Source: Mycolicibacterium sp. P1-5 (GTDB lineage Bacteria; Actinomycetota; Actinomycetes; Mycobacteriales; Mycobacteriaceae). Taken from it: a DNA stretch of 64,000 bases. The notes beneath the pieces are model-generated. The model was not told where the DNA came from. It made no database searches and worked only from the letters and a program-made list of their open reading frames with translations. Shown in pieces: positions 19,478-30,235 of the stretch; positions within the stretch are counted from its first letter, which is position 1, and each line of letters starts with the position of its first letter. The DNA lies in assembly GCF_008329565.1 (NCBI RefSeq), contig NZ_NPKT01000001.1, positions 248,001 through 312,000 on the forward strand. Reading direction: 5' to 3'. A program made the translations under genes and the position numbers.

Positions 19478-21043
19478 ATGGCTGAGTCTCTGGACACCGC
19501 CGCCCACCGGGCGGGAACCTCCGGCCGCAGCCGCCGGATCGCGATCGGCGCCGGCAGTCTCGCGGTGCTGCTCGGGGCGCTCGACACCTACGTCGTCGTC
19601 ACGATCATGGTCGACATCATGTCGACCGTCGGCATCCCGGTGAACAAGATCCAGCAGGTCACGCCGATCATCACCTGGTACCTGCTGGGTTATATCGCGG
19701 CCATGCCGCTGCTGGGCCGGCTCTCTGACCGGTTCGGCCGCAAGCTCGTGCTGCAGCTGTCCCTGGTCACCTTCGCGGTCGGTTCGGTGGTGACGGCCAT
19801 GTCCACGGACCTGACGATGCTGGTGGTCGGCCGACTCATCCAGGGCATCGCCAGCGGCGCCCTGCTGCCGGTCACCCTCGCACTCGCCGCCGACCTGTGG
19901 GCCGCGCGCAGCCGCGCGGCGGTGCTCGGCGGCATTGGCGCCGCCCAGGAGCTGGGCAGCGTGCTCGGCCCCCTGTACGGCATCGGCGTGGTGCTGCTGC
20001 TGGGCAAGTGGCAGGACGTGTTCTGGATCAATGTGCCGCTGACCGTGGTCGCGATGGTGCTGATCCACTTCAGCCTGCCCTCCCACGACCGCAGCGCGAA
20101 CCCCGAGAGGGTCGACCTGGTCGGTGGCATCCTGCTCGCGATCGCGTTGGGCCTGGCCGTGATCGGCCTGTACAACCCCTCGCCCGACGGTAAGACGCTG
20201 CTGCCGCCGCACGGCCTGATCCTGGTCCTCGGCGCCGTCGTTGCGGCGATCGCCTTCTTCGTGTGGGAGCGCTTCGCCCGCACCCGGTTGATCGAACCGG
20301 CCGGCGTCCGATTCGTGCCGTTCCTGGCCGCGCTGGGCACCTCGCTATGCGCCGGTGCTGCGCTGATGGTCACGCTGGTCAACGTCGAGCTGTTCGGCCA
20401 GGGTGTGCTGGGCAAGGACCAGACTCAAGCCGCGTTCCTGCTGCTGCACTTCCTGATCGCGCTGCCGATCGGTGCGCTCATCGGCGGCTGGATCGCGACC
20501 AGGGTCGGCGACCGGATCGTTGCTGTGGTCGGCATGCTGATCTCCTCGGGCGCGTACTGGTTGGTGTCGCACTGGGGCACGAATGTGGCCACCACCCATC
20601 ACGATCTCGGCTTCGTGTCGCTGCCGGTGATCGACACCGACCTGGCGCTGGCCGGCTTCGGGTTGGGTCTGGTCATCGGCCCGCTCACCTCGGCCGCGCT
20701 TCGGGTGGTCCCGGCCGCACAGCACGGCATCGCATCCTCGCTGGTGGTGGTCGCCCGCATGACCGGCATGCTGATCGGCGTCGCGGCGCTGAGCGCCTGG
20801 GGCCTGTACCGGTTCAACCAGATCCTGGCCACCCTGCCCAGCCCGGGAGGGAACAGCCTGGCAGCCAAGATCGCCGGCGAGGCCGAGCGGTACCGCACCG
20901 CGTTCGCCATGCAATACGGCTCGATATTCTTCGTCACCGTCATCGTGTGTCTGGTCGGCGCGGCACTGGCCGTGTTCATCGGCGGCAAGCAGGCACACGC
21001 CGACTCCACCGAGACCGAGTCGTCGCTAACCGCTTCGCGCTAG
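19478..21043 (+). CDS. MFS multidrug/lipid efflux transporter P55
   Basis: 521 aa (Rv1410c in M. tuberculosis, about 518 aa). Major facilitator with about 14 transmembrane helices. Support: [18 protein letters not shown] in helix 1, motif [13 protein letters not shown] between helices 2 and 3 (about residues 77-88), [20 protein letters not shown] in helix 4, and [16 protein letters not shown] (motif C-like). Together with LprG it is needed for envelope lipid transport and affects drug tolerance. ATG at 19478 lies 11 bp downstream of lprG, so the genes form one operon. Confidence 0.94.
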   Translation: MAESLDTAAHRAGTSGRSRRIAIGAGSLAVLLGALDTYVVVTIMVDIMSTVGIPVNKIQQVTPIITWYLLGYIAAMPLLGRLSDRFGRKLVLQLSLVTFAVGSVVTAMSTDLTMLVVGRLIQGIASGALLPVTLALAADLWAARSRAAVLGGIGAAQELGSVLGPLYGIGVVLLLGKWQDVFWINVPLTVVAMVLIHFSLPSHDRSANPERVDLVGGILLAIALGLAVIGLYNPSPDGKTLLPPHGLILVLGAVVAAIAFFVWERFARTRLIEPAGVRFVPFLAALGTSLCAGAALMVTLVNVELFGQGVLGKDQTQAAFLLLHFLIALPIGALIGGWIATRVGDRIVAVVGMLISSGAYWLVSHWGTNVATTHHDLGFVSLPVIDTDLALAGFGLGLVIGPLTSAALRVVPAAQHGIASSLVVVARMTGMLIGVAALSAWGLYRFNQILATLPSPGGNSLAAKIAGEAERYRTAFAMQYGSIFFVTVIVCLVGAALAVFIGGKQAHADSTETESSLTASR

Positions 21044-21107
21044 CGGCTTTTCGCGCATCTTCGAAGGGGGGGTATCGACCTAGGGATCGGCGGGTACCCG
21101 ACCGAGC

Positions 21108-21662
21108 ATGAGCAACGAACTTTCCGGCAAGAAGATCGCATTCCTGGTCGCCCCGGAGGGCACCGAGCAGGTCGAGTTGACCAAGCCGTGGGAGGCCGTA
21201 GAGCAGGCCGGCGGCACCCCGGAATTGGTGTCGACCGAGGTCGGCAAGATCCAGGCGTTCAACCACCTCACCCCCGCTGACACCTTCGAGGCCGATAAGG
21301 CCGCCGACGCGGTCTCGGCCGCCGATTACGACGGACTCGTGCTGCCCGGCGGGGTTGCCAACCCCGATCTGCTGCGGACCAAACCGGCCGCGGTCAACCT
21401 CGTCAAAGACTTCTTCGAGGCCGGCAAGCCGGTGGCAGTCATCTGTCACGGACCGTGGACGCTCGTCGAGGCCGACGTCGTCGAAGGACGCCGGATCACA
21501 TCGTGGCCCAGTGTGCAGACCGATCTGCGCAACGCCGGCGCGGACTGGGTCGATGAGGAGGTCGTGGTGTGCACCGGCGGGCCGAACACATTGATCTCCA
21601 GCCGCAAGCCCGACGATCTGCCGGCGTTCTGCGGAAAACTGGTGGAAGCTTTCGCCGGATAG
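21108..21662 (+). CDS. DJ-1/PfpI family protein
   Basis: 184 aa, standard length for the PfpI/YhbO type. The family contains glyoxalase III/deglycase-type and stress-protection enzymes; the exact activity here is not determined. Visible: N-terminal strand KIAFLVAPEGTEQVEL with the conserved glutamate (about 19), the LVLPGGVANPD loop (about 79-89), and the nucleophile elbow PVAVICHGPWTLVEA with the cysteine near residue 109 followed by histidine. The same strand continues into the ABC transporter genes after 38 bp. Confidence 0.9.
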   Translation: MSNELSGKKIAFLVAPEGTEQVELTKPWEAVEQAGGTPELVSTEVGKIQAFNHLTPADTFEADKAADAVSAADYDGLVLPGGVANPDLLRTKPAAVNLVKDFFEAGKPVAVICHGPWTLVEADVVEGRRITSWPSVQTDLRNAGADWVDEEVVVCTGGPNTLISSRKPDDLPAFCGKLVEAFAG

Positions 21663-21700
21663 CCCGGCGTCGGTAACGTCGTATCCATGCGCGGTTCGAC

Positions 21701-22750
21701 ATGCTGATCGCCGCCTTGCGAGATTTACAGTGGCGCAAGCGACGTTTCGTGATCGCGATCGTCGGTACCGGCCTGGTGTTCGCGATGACTCTGGTTCTGA
21801 CCGGACTGGCCAACGGTTTTCGGGTCGAGGCCAACCGCACGGTAGATGCCCTCGGCTTCGGCAGCTATCTGGTGAAAACTGGTGCGCCAGGGCCGTTCCT
21901 GGGCTCATCGCCGTTCCCGGCATCCCAGCTGCAGCAGGTGGTCAAGATACCGGGCCTCACCGCCGCCGTGCCGCTGGTGTACGGCAGCGCCACCATGCCT
22001 GATGGTGGATCGGCCCGCAACGTCAACGTGTTCGGCACGTTTCCGCGGGGGCCGGGCATGCCCGTGATGTCGGCGGGCCGGACGCCAACCCTGCCCTACG
22101 AGGTGGCGGTCTCCAGCACGATGGACCGTCCGGTCGGGGCCCGAATCGAAATTGGTTCGCGGACAATGGAAGTCGTTGGCGTCGTCGATGACTCGACGGC
22201 GCTGGCCGGTCAGCCGAACATCTTCCTGACGGTGGAAGGCGCGCAGCAGCTGCTGTTCTCCGGCCAGCAGTTGCTCTCGGCGATCGGGTTGAACGGAAAC
22301 CCTGCGTCGATTCCCAACGGTTTCCGCACGGTCGATCGTGCCGGCGCCGTCGAGGATCTGTCGCGTGCGCTCAAGGGTGCTCGCCAGGCGATGACGCTGA
22401 TGGCCGGGCTGCTGTGGGTGGTCGCCGCGCTGATCGTCGGGTCGATGATCTACGTCTCGGCGATCGAACGCACCAGGGATTTCGCGGTTTTCAAGGCCGT
22501 CGGAGTGCCGGCCCGCTCGATTCTCGGCGGACTCGCCGTGCAGGCGGTGATCGTGGCCGTTCTGGCCGCGCTGCTCGGCGGTGTGCTGTCGGTGGTTCTG
22601 GGTCCGCTGTTCCCGATGCGGGTGGACATTCCGACGGCGGCGTTCGTGGCGCTGCCGATCCTCGCGCTGGCGATCGGTCTGCTGGCCAGTGTCGCGGGCC
22701 TGCGCCGCGCGGTGACAGTCGACCCGGCGCTGGCGTTCGGCGGGCCCTGA
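21701..22750 (+). CDS. ABC transporter permease, FtsX/MacB-like (Rv0072-like)
   Basis: 349 aa, the same length I recall for M. tuberculosis Rv0072. An N-terminal helix (about 18-38) is followed by a roughly 190-residue extracytoplasmic domain and three C-terminal helices (about 225-250, 270-300, 305-335). The FtsX signature lies around IYVSAIERTRDFAVFKAVG. Such permeases do not translocate classical solutes but move lipids or peptides or transmit mechanical force. It is separated by one base from the ATPase gene, so the two form one transporter. The substrate is unknown; the old 'glutamine transport' label for Rv0072 is not supported by this fold. Confidence 0.85.
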   Translation: MLIAALRDLQWRKRRFVIAIVGTGLVFAMTLVLTGLANGFRVEANRTVDALGFGSYLVKTGAPGPFLGSSPFPASQLQQVVKIPGLTAAVPLVYGSATMPDGGSARNVNVFGTFPRGPGMPVMSAGRTPTLPYEVAVSSTMDRPVGARIEIGSRTMEVVGVVDDSTALAGQPNIFLTVEGAQQLLFSGQQLLSAIGLNGNPASIPNGFRTVDRAGAVEDLSRALKGARQAMTLMAGLLWVVAALIVGSMIYVSAIERTRDFAVFKAVGVPARSILGGLAVQAVIVAVLAALLGGVLSVVLGPLFPMRVDIPTAAFVALPILALAIGLLASVAGLRRAVTVDPALAFGGP

Positions 22751-22751
22751 C

Positions 22752-23747
22752 GTGGCCGACCTGCAGATCAAAGACCTCGTCGTGGAGTACTCCCGCGGCG
22801 AGTACGCCGTGCGCCCGATCGACGGGCTGAGCCTCGAGGTCAACGCCGGTTCGCTCGCGATCCTGCTCGGGCCCAGCGGATGCGGGAAAACCACCCTGCT
22901 GTCGTGCCTCGGCGGGATCCTGAGCCCGTCGGCAGGTCGCATCGAGTTCGGCGACGTGGACCTGACCAAGCTCGACGAGCGCGAACTGTCGCACTACCGC
23001 CGCAACACCGTCGGGATCGTGTTCCAGGCGTTCAACCTGGTGGCCAGCCTGACCGCGCTGGAGAACGTGATGGTGCCGCTGCGGGCAGCCAAGGTACCGC
23101 GCACCGAGGCCCGGCGGCGAGCCGAGGAGCTGCTGTCGCGAGTCGGGCTGGCCGACCGGATGCGGCACCGGCCCGGCGACCTCAGCGGCGGCCAGCAGCA
23201 ACGGGTGGCCGTCGCCCGCGCCATCGCGCTGGACCCGCCTCTGGTGCTGGCCGACGAGCCCACCGCTCATCTGGACTACATCCAGGTCGAGGAGGTGCTG
23301 GGCCTGATCCGCGAGCTGGCCTCCGGCGATCGGGTGGTGGTTGTCGCCACGCACGACACCCGGATACTGCCGATGGCCGACCGTGTGGTCGAACTGATGC
23401 CACACCTGCCCTACACCGAGCACGAGCCGCAGAAGACCGAACTCAAACCTGGCGACGTCCTGTTCGAGCAGGGCACCCTGGGTGACTGCATCTACGTGGT
23501 GTCCAGCGGTGAGGTCGAGATCGTCCGCGAATTGTCAAGCGGCCGTGAAGAATTACTGAAGATCGCCGGACCGGGAGATTATTTCGGAGAAATGGGACCG
23601 GTATTCGGACTCCCCCGGTCGGCGACGGTACGAGCACGCAGTGATGCGACAGTGGTCGGCTACACCGTTCAAGCGTTCAGGGAGAAGTTGGGCGCCACCG
23701 GTTCTCGCGAGATCGTCGAGCACAGGAAACTCGGCGAAGGCAGTTAA
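22752..23747 (+). CDS. ABC transporter ATPase with C-terminal cyclic-nucleotide-binding domain (Rv0073-like)
   Basis: 331 aa, GTG start. The ATPase domain (about 1-225) is intact: Walker A GPSGCGKTTLLS (about 38-49), signature LSGGQQQRVAVARAI (about 142-156), Walker B PLVLADEPTAHLD and switch histidine in VVVATHD. Residues about 232-325 form a cNMP-binding domain: LKPGDVLFEQGTLGDCIYVV, GEVEIVRE, then the phosphate-binding cassette FGEMGPVFGLPRSATVRA with the glutamate and arginine that contact cyclic nucleotide. The combination suggests transport gated by cAMP, as proposed for Rv0073; direct gating is inferred. The 3' end overlaps ribD by four bases on the other strand. Confidence 0.9.
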   Translation: MADLQIKDLVVEYSRGEYAVRPIDGLSLEVNAGSLAILLGPSGCGKTTLLSCLGGILSPSAGRIEFGDVDLTKLDERELSHYRRNTVGIVFQAFNLVASLTALENVMVPLRAAKVPRTEARRRAEELLSRVGLADRMRHRPGDLSGGQQQRVAVARAIALDPPLVLADEPTAHLDYIQVEEVLGLIRELASGDRVVVVATHDTRILPMADRVVELMPHLPYTEHEPQKTELKPGDVLFEQGTLGDCIYVVSSGEVEIVRELSSGREELLKIAGPGDYFGEMGPVFGLPRSATVRARSDATVVGYTVQAFREKLGATGSREIVEHRKLGEGS

Positions 23748-24759
23748 CCAGGCACCAGGGACAGCAGCAGGTCCGGACCGATCCGATCGACGCCGTCGTA
23801 GCGCCACCGCAGCGCCCGCGCGATGCTGGGCACACCGACATCGTCGACCGCGGTGACCGGACCGCCGAGCAGGATCGGCCCGACGTAGGCGAGGATCCGG
23901 TCTATCACGCCGGCGCGGAGGAACGCACCAGCCACCGTCGGGCCGCCCTCGAGCAACACGTCGGTGCGGTCGGACAGCGCCCGGATGACCTCGTACGGGT
24001 CGTGGGTGCGGATCACCATCGTGCGCGAATCATCGTTGAGCACCTTGGCGTCCGGCGAGATCTCGCGCTTGCCGACGACTACCCGCAGAGGCTGACGGTC
24101 GGCCAGTCCCCCGCCGGGCAGCCGGGCGGTCAGCGTCGGGTCGTCGATGTCGACAGTGCCGGTACCGACCACGATCGCGTCGCACGCCGCCCGGCGCACA
24201 TGTAGATCGGCACGCGCCGCATCGCTGGTGATCCACTGCGACGAACCGTCGGCGGCCGCACTGCGCCCGTCGACGCTGGTGGCGAATTTCCAGGTCACGT
24301 GTGGGCGTCCGGTCTGCTGCTTGTGCAACCATTCGCGCAGCGGACCGCCCGCCACCTCCTCGGCGCATGGCCCCTCTGTGACGGCAATCCCCTTCTGCCG
24401 CAATCGTTCTGCACCACCTGCGGCCACCGGATTGGGATCGGCGACGGCGTACACAACGGCGGCCACCCGAGCCTGGATCAGGGCGTCGACACACGGTGGG
24501 GTGCGCCCGTGATGGTTACACGGCTCGAGGGTGACGACGGCGGTGCCGCCGGTGGCACGTTCCCCCGCCTCCCGAAGCGCCACCACCTCGGCGTGCGGGC
24601 CGCCCGCAGGCTGGGTGCCGCCGACTCCGACGACTTTCCCTTCGGCATTCAGGATCACCGCTCCCACAGGCGGATTCGGATATGTCGTGCCCTTGACCCG
24701 CTGTGCCTCATCGACGGCCAGCCGCATCGCGGCGTCGACCTCGGCAGGCGTGGGTGCCG

Positions 24760-24763
<4 letters not shown>
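23744..24763 (-). CDS. ribD: Bifunctional riboflavin deaminase/reductase
   Basis: 339 aa (ribG in M. tuberculosis). The N-terminal deaminase domain (about 1-145) carries the zinc site: [11 protein letters not shown] (about 53-63) and [15 protein letters not shown] (about 81-95). The C-terminal reductase domain (about 150-339) reduces the ribosyl side chain using [28 protein letters not shown] and [16 protein letters not shown] are visible. It starts inside the end of rpe (four-base overlap), so it belongs to the fmt-rsmB-rpe-ribD operon. Confidence 0.95.
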
Positions 24764-25442
<679 letters not shown>

Positions 25443-25443
<1 letters not shown>

Positions 25444-26936
25444 TAAACAGTCTTCTGCAGAGCGGCCGCGAACATGGCGTCGGTGCCGTGCCGGTGCGGC
25501 CACAGCTGCACATGCGGCCCGTCGCCGAGCCGCTCGGCCGGGGCGAACAGCGGTCGGGTGTCCAGCGCGGTGACCGGATGACGGCGCAGGGCATCCGACA
25601 CGACCCCGACGGTCTCGGCCAGATGCGGCGAACAGGTCGCGTAGAGCACCACTCCGCCGGGGCGAACCAGAGCGATTGCGGCGGCCAGTAGCTCGCGCTG
25701 CAGCTTGGCCAGCACCGGCACGTCGGCCGGCGTGCGTCGCCAGCGGGCCTCCGGGCGGCGGCGCAGCGCCCCCAGCCCGGTGCACGGCGCGTCGACCAGT
25801 ACCCGGTCGAAGCTGCCCGGCTCCAGCGTCGATTCGCGGCCGTCGACCCGCAGCACCTCGACCGGGAGACCGCGGGTGTTCTGCTCGACCAGGTCTGCGC
25901 GCCGCGGCGCCGGCTCGATCGCGGTGACGCTGCCGCCCTGCTGTGCGGCGATCGCGGCAATCAGCGCGGTTTTGCCGCCCGGCCCCGAACAGAGGTCCAG
26001 CCAGCGCCCGCCGTCATCACCGACCAGCGGCGCCAGCGTCAGCGCACAGGCCACCAGCTGGCTGCCCTCGTCCTGCACCAGCGCCTTGTCCTCGCGCACG
26101 GCAGCCAGCCGGCCGGGGTCGCCGCTGCCGAGGTAGACCGCGTAGGGCGAGTACCGTCCGACCGTCCCGTCGACCGCACCGGCCAGCTCCTCGGCGGTCA
26201 GTACGCCGGGCCGGGCAGCCAGGTGCACACCGGGGCGGGTGTTGTCGGCGGCCAGGGCGGCATCCAGCTCGCCGGCGTCGGCACCGAGTGCGTCGGCGAA
26301 CGACTGAGCGATCCAGCGTGGGTGGGCGTTGACGAACGCCAGGTGACCGACTGCGTCGGTGGCTCTGGCCGGCGCCAGCTCGGCCACCCAACCGGCCTCG
26401 TCGCGCCCGGAGATGGTGCGCAACACACCGTTGACGAAACCCGCCCGGACAGAGTCGAATTCGATACCGGCCTGTTCCACGGTGGTGGACACCGCGGCGT
26501 GTTGAGCGACGTTGGTGCGCAACAGCTGGTAGCTGCCGAGCCGCAGAAGGTCCAGCAGCACGGGATCGATCTGATCGGTGGGACGGCCGGCGGCGGCGGC
26601 GATCACGGCGTCGAGCAGGCCCATGGTGCGGCAGGTGCCGTACGCGAGTTCGGTGGCGAATGCGGCGTCGCGGCCGTGGATTCCACGCTCGGCCAACATC
26701 CCGGGCAGCACCAGGTTCGCGTAGGCGTCGCGTTCCGACACGGCGCGCAAGACGTCGAACGCGGCCTGGCGGGCCGGATCCAGCGGGGTGCGCCGGGGCC
26801 GGCGGGGCGGGCGTTGCTGGGCGCGGTCCCGCCCGGGCGGCGCACCGGTCCGATCACGCTTCTGGCCCGATCCCTGGAAACGCTTGCCGCCGTTCGGCTT
26901 TCCCTTGCCGGCGCCACGTTGTGGACGCTCGCTCAT
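25443..26936 (-). CDS. rsmB: RsmB-type 16S rRNA cytosine-5 methyltransferase
   Basis: 497 aa (Fmu family). Residues 1-50 are a basic, Gly/Pro/Arg-rich tail. A NusB-like RNA-binding domain follows (about 52-180), then the Rossmann methyltransferase domain (about 275-490). Catalytic motifs: SAM-binding [20 protein letters not shown], the PC motif in [19 protein letters not shown], and the nucleophile cysteine in [18 protein letters not shown]. It modifies C967-equivalent 16S rRNA in E. coli; the target here is assumed. It overlaps fmt upstream by four bases. Confidence 0.92.
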
Positions 26937-27862
26937 GATGCCCGCACCGCCTCGTCGAGCCGGGCGCCGCGCGCCCAGTCGGCGGCGTTCATCAGCTTCT
27001 TGCCGGGCGGCTGCACCTGCCCGAGCAGCACCGGCTGCGACGCCGTCCCGACCCGGACCCCGGACCGGTCCACTGTGATCTCCCCCGGCGCCAGCGCAGG
27101 AGCCGACTCGTCGATACTCACCGGACCCACCTTCACGCGCAGGTCGCCCACCATCGTCCAGGCACCGGGATTGGGGGTGACCGCGCGGATCCGGCGGTCG
27201 ACGGCGTGAGCGGGCAGGTCCCAGGAGATCCGCGCCTGCTCGACGGTGATCTTCGGCGCCACGCTGACCCCGTCGGCCGGTTGGGGCACCGGCGTCAGCG
27301 TGCCATCGCCGATGCCGTCCAGCGTCGCCTCCAACAGACCGGCACCCGACACCGCCAGCCGCTCGAGCAGGTCACCGGACGTGTCGGTGGGCCGCACCGC
27401 CTCGGTCACCACGCCGTAGACCGGCCCAGAATCCAGGCTCGGCTCGATCAGGAAAGTCGTTGCTCCGGTGACGGAATCGCCGGCAGCAACGGCGGCCTGC
27501 ACCGGCGCCGCGCCCCGCCAGGCCGGCAACAGCGAGAAATGCAGGTTGATCCAACCGTGCTGCGGCACCGCCAGCAGTGCCTCGGACAGCAGGGCTCCGT
27601 AGGCCACCACCGCGCAACATTCCGGCGCCAGTTCGGTCAGCTCGGCGATGAACTCCGGTGAGTTCGGCCGGGCCGGACGGAGCACGGGGATGCCCACCGC
27701 GTCGGCGAGGCGCGCAACCGGCGAGGGCGCCGGCTTGCCGCGGCGGCCGGCGGCGGCATCCGGGCGCGTGAGTACCGCGATGACATCGTGGCGCGGTGAT
27801 TCGATCAGCCGCTGCAGCGACGGCAGTGCCGGTTCGGGTGTGCCGGCGAAAACGATTCGCAT
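26933..27862 (-). CDS. fmt: Methionyl-tRNA formyltransferase
   Basis: 309 aa, standard size. It formylates initiator Met-tRNA using 10-formyltetrahydrofolate. The N-terminal [16 protein letters not shown] is a clean match; the catalytic/folate segment [17 protein letters not shown] (about 106-122) contains the catalytic His and SLLP loop, and the C-terminal OB-fold domain begins near residue 205. First gene of the fmt-rsmB-rpe-ribD operon; only four bases separate it from the lemA stop upstream, so transcription may begin further up. Confidence 0.96.
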   Translation of the reverse strand: MRIVFAGTPEPALPSLQRLIESPRHDVIAVLTRPDAAAGRRGKPAPSPVARLADAVGIPVLRPARPNSPEFIAELTELAPECCAVVAYGALLSEALLAVPQHGWINLHFSLLPAWRGAAPVQAAVAAGDSVTGATTFLIEPSLDSGPVYGVVTEAVRPTDTSGDLLERLAVSGAGLLEATLDGIGDGTLTPVPQPADGVSVAPKITVEQARISWDLPAHAVDRRIRAVTPNPGAWTMVGDLRVKVGPVSIDESAPALAPGEITVDRSGVRVGTASQPVLLGQVQPPGKKLMNAADWARGARLDEAVRAS

Positions 27863-27866
27863 ACCT

Positions 27867-28403
27867 TTACTTTGGCACCTGGTAGAACTCGCGCTGCGAC
27901 ACCCCGGCCATCCCGGCGACGAACATGGTCGGAATCGTGGTGATCAGCCGGTTCACCGTCGCCACCGCGTCGTTGTAGTACTGCCGGGCGAACGCCAGCT
28001 TGTCCTCGGTGTCGGCCAGGTTCTGCTGCAGGTTGAGGAAGTTGTTCGAGGAGTTCAGCTGCGGATAGGTCTGGCCCAGCGCCAGCACCTGACCGACCGC
28101 GTTATCGAACTCCTTCTCAGCCGAACTACGTTGCGCGACAGACTTTCCCGTGGTCGCGGCAGCGAGTGCGGTCTGCGCGTCGGCGACGTGGTCGAGGATC
28201 GCCTTCTCGTGCGCGGCGAAGGACTGCACCGTCTGCACCAGGCTCGGGATCAGCGATGCCCGCCGGGTGAGCTGCACATCGATGCCGCCCAGCGCCTCGT
28301 CGACCCGGACGTCGGCCGCGCGAACTTTGTTGTAGCCCAGCACAAACCCGATCAGCACCAGGACCGCGAGCACCAGCACCACGATCAGCACGAAGCTCAC
28401 CAT
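27867..28403 (-). CDS. LemA family protein
   Basis: 178 aa. One N-terminal membrane helix (about 2-24, [20 protein letters not shown]) followed by the LemA helical bundle: [25 protein letters not shown] and the ending [13 protein letters not shown]. Function of LemA proteins is not established; they often pair with TPM/DUF2207 membrane proteins, as here. The start overlaps the end of the DUF2207 gene by seven bases. Confidence 0.9.
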   Translation of the reverse strand: MVSFVLIVVLVLAVLVLIGFVLGYNKVRAADVRVDEALGGIDVQLTRRASLIPSLVQTVQSFAAHEKAILDHVADAQTALAAATTGKSVAQRSSAEKEFDNAVGQVLALGQTYPQLNSSNNFLNLQQNLADTEDKLAFARQYYNDAVATVNRLITTIPTMFVAGMAGVSQREFYQVPK

Positions 28404-30208
28404 GATCCGCCTCCTCCTCCGCCTCCGCCACCGCCTCCGCCGCCACCGCTGAACCCGCCGCCACCACTGCTTGACGACGACGAGGACTGCGAGGCGGTGT
28501 AGGCACCGATCGACGACGACAACGCCGACTCGAAGCTGTCGAAACTAGCACCCCCGCTGCTCGCGGCGTGCCAACCGGTACCCGACGACGAGTGATACCA
28601 GCCGGGCTGCGGATCGATCTCACCGGTCGCGGTCTGGTACTTGCGCGCCCACAGCGCGGCCACGCCGCCGGCGACCGCGAACGGGATGTAAGCGGTGTAA
28701 AGGTCCTTTCGGGCGGCGAAGTCGAAACGCGCTTCGGCGGAGTCAGTGGCCAGCATCCGGTGGAAGCCACCGGCCTGCGACCACAGTTCGCGACCGGCGG
28801 CGGTGCGCCTGCTGCCCACGCCGGCGGTCCATGACCTGGCGGAGAACACGAAGAACAACGCGAACGGCAGACCCCACAGCGTGATCGGGAAGAAGAACCC
28901 GAGGAAGCCGCAGACGGCCAGCAGCAGGGCGATGACGTTGAAGAGTCGCAGCCACAGCTCCTTCGAACGTTTGACCATCAGGCCGTCGAATGCCCACTTG
29001 TGGACCTCGGTGGCCATGTCCGCTTTGGCTTTGGACAGCTTCTTACCGGCCGCCACGGTGCCGTTGGCGTCGAACCTGGCGTCCGGGCCGGTCACCTTGA
29101 GCGCCCCGGCGATCTCCACACTGACCGGATCAATGCCTTTCCAGGCGCCATGCGGGGCGCTGCCCGTGATGGTCCATTTCTTGTCGCTGACCTGGTGCAG
29201 GCTGATCAGCTTGCGTTCGGCGAGGTAGAACAGGGTCGCGGCCAGCCCATTGGTCGGCACCTTCTCGGTGCGGATATATTCGCACTGCACCGGCCCGAGG
29301 CCCGGCGGTGGCGCGTACTGCAGCGGGAACCCGGGTGGAGGTTCGACGGTCGTCCGCCACCACAGGTACGCGCCCAGACCGGCAGCCAGGGAGGCGCCGA
29401 GCAGCCACAGCACCGCGGGCAGCGACTCGCCGAGGATCGGGTCCCACCGATAACTCCACGGCAGCTCGGCGCGCGACGGGGTGGGCACATCAACGCCGGC
29501 GCGGACCGTCACCGGCGTGCGCGGGTCCAGGTTGCTGGCCGACAGGTGCACCCGATCGCCGTTGACCGTGAGGTTGTCGCAGGCGCGCCCGAGGTCGTAG
29601 CCGACCGAGCATTGGGCGCCGCTCACCCCGCCGGGCAACGAGACCGAGATGTCCGCCCGCTGAATGACGTTGTTCCAGCCCGGGGCGACGACATTCCAGA
29701 AGAACGTCGACCGCGCCGACGGGTCACCGGTCGAGGTCGCGAACTTCTTCGCCGCGCCGGTGCCGCCCGGGTCGAGCACGCCGTCGATGCTGTAGCGGAT
29801 CCGGTAGACGTGGGTGCCGTAGTCCAGATAGCTGTCCGGATCGCCGATCTTGGCCACCCGGAAGCGCTTTCCGTTCTCCCATGACAGCTTGAACGGCACC
29901 GGGTGGTCGTCGAGGAGGATCTCGGTCACCTGAGGTGGCTGGCGGACGTGGGCGCTGTTGAGGTTGGCGACGTCCCAGTACCGGAAGATGCCGTGTCGCC
30001 CGCTGGGGAACTCGCCGGTGATGATTTCGGTGGCGTCCAGCCGGCCGTCGCGGTCCACGACGAATTCGGCGCGGTAGTCGGTGATGACCACCGGATCCGA
30101 CGACGGGCCGCCCTGCGAACCGCCGGTGAAGACCAGCGGCCACAGCAACCCAAACACAATGAGCAGCAAAGTGATCGACAACCCGATGACCCGGCCGGTC
30201 ACCTTCAT
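28397..30208 (-). CDS. DUF2207 membrane protein with poly-glycine tail
   Basis: 603 aa. N-terminal signal/membrane helix (about 7-27), an extracytoplasmic beta-rich DUF2207 domain (about 45-245; ITDYRAEFVVDRDGRLDATE and GRHGIFRYWDV), a membrane helix near 265-285, a cytoplasmic part, and a pair of helices near 420-460. The tail is Ser-rich, then about 14 consecutive glycines ending in SW. This YciQ/DUF2207-LemA pair is common in bacteria and of unknown function. The adjacent overlapping LemA gene implies a joint envelope role. Confidence 0.88.
   Translation of the reverse strand: MKVTGRVIGLSITLLLIVFGLLWPLVFTGGSQGGPSSDPVVITDYRAEFVVDRDGRLDATEIITGEFPSGRHGIFRYWDVANLNSAHVRQPPQVTEILLDDHPVPFKLSWENGKRFRVAKIGDPDSYLDYGTHVYRIRYSIDGVLDPGGTGAAKKFATSTGDPSARSTFFWNVVAPGWNNVIQRADISVSLPGGVSGAQCSVGYDLGRACDNLTVNGDRVHLSASNLDPRTPVTVRAGVDVPTPSRAELPWSYRWDPILGESLPAVLWLLGASLAAGLGAYLWWRTTVEPPPGFPLQYAPPPGLGPVQCEYIRTEKVPTNGLAATLFYLAERKLISLHQVSDKKWTITGSAPHGAWKGIDPVSVEIAGALKVTGPDARFDANGTVAAGKKLSKAKADMATEVHKWAFDGLMVKRSKELWLRLFNVIALLLAVCGFLGFFFPITLWGLPFALFFVFSARSWTAGVGSRRTAAGRELWSQAGGFHRMLATDSAEARFDFAARKDLYTAYIPFAVAGGVAALWARKYQTATGEIDPQPGWYHSSSGTGWHAASSGGASFDSFESALSSSIGAYTASQSSSSSSSGGGGFSGGGGGGGGGGGGGGSW
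28406..28464 (-). repeat. GGN-type simple-sequence tract encoding poly-glycine
   Basis: The plus strand is an almost uninterrupted run of CCG/CCT/CCA triplets encoding the terminal glycines of the DUF2207 protein. Such tracts can change length by slippage in whole triplets without shifting frame. It ends just before the SW-stop and the lemA start. Confidence 0.7.
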
Positions 30209-30235
30209 GTTCGCCTCCGCTGCTTGGTCGTCCGC

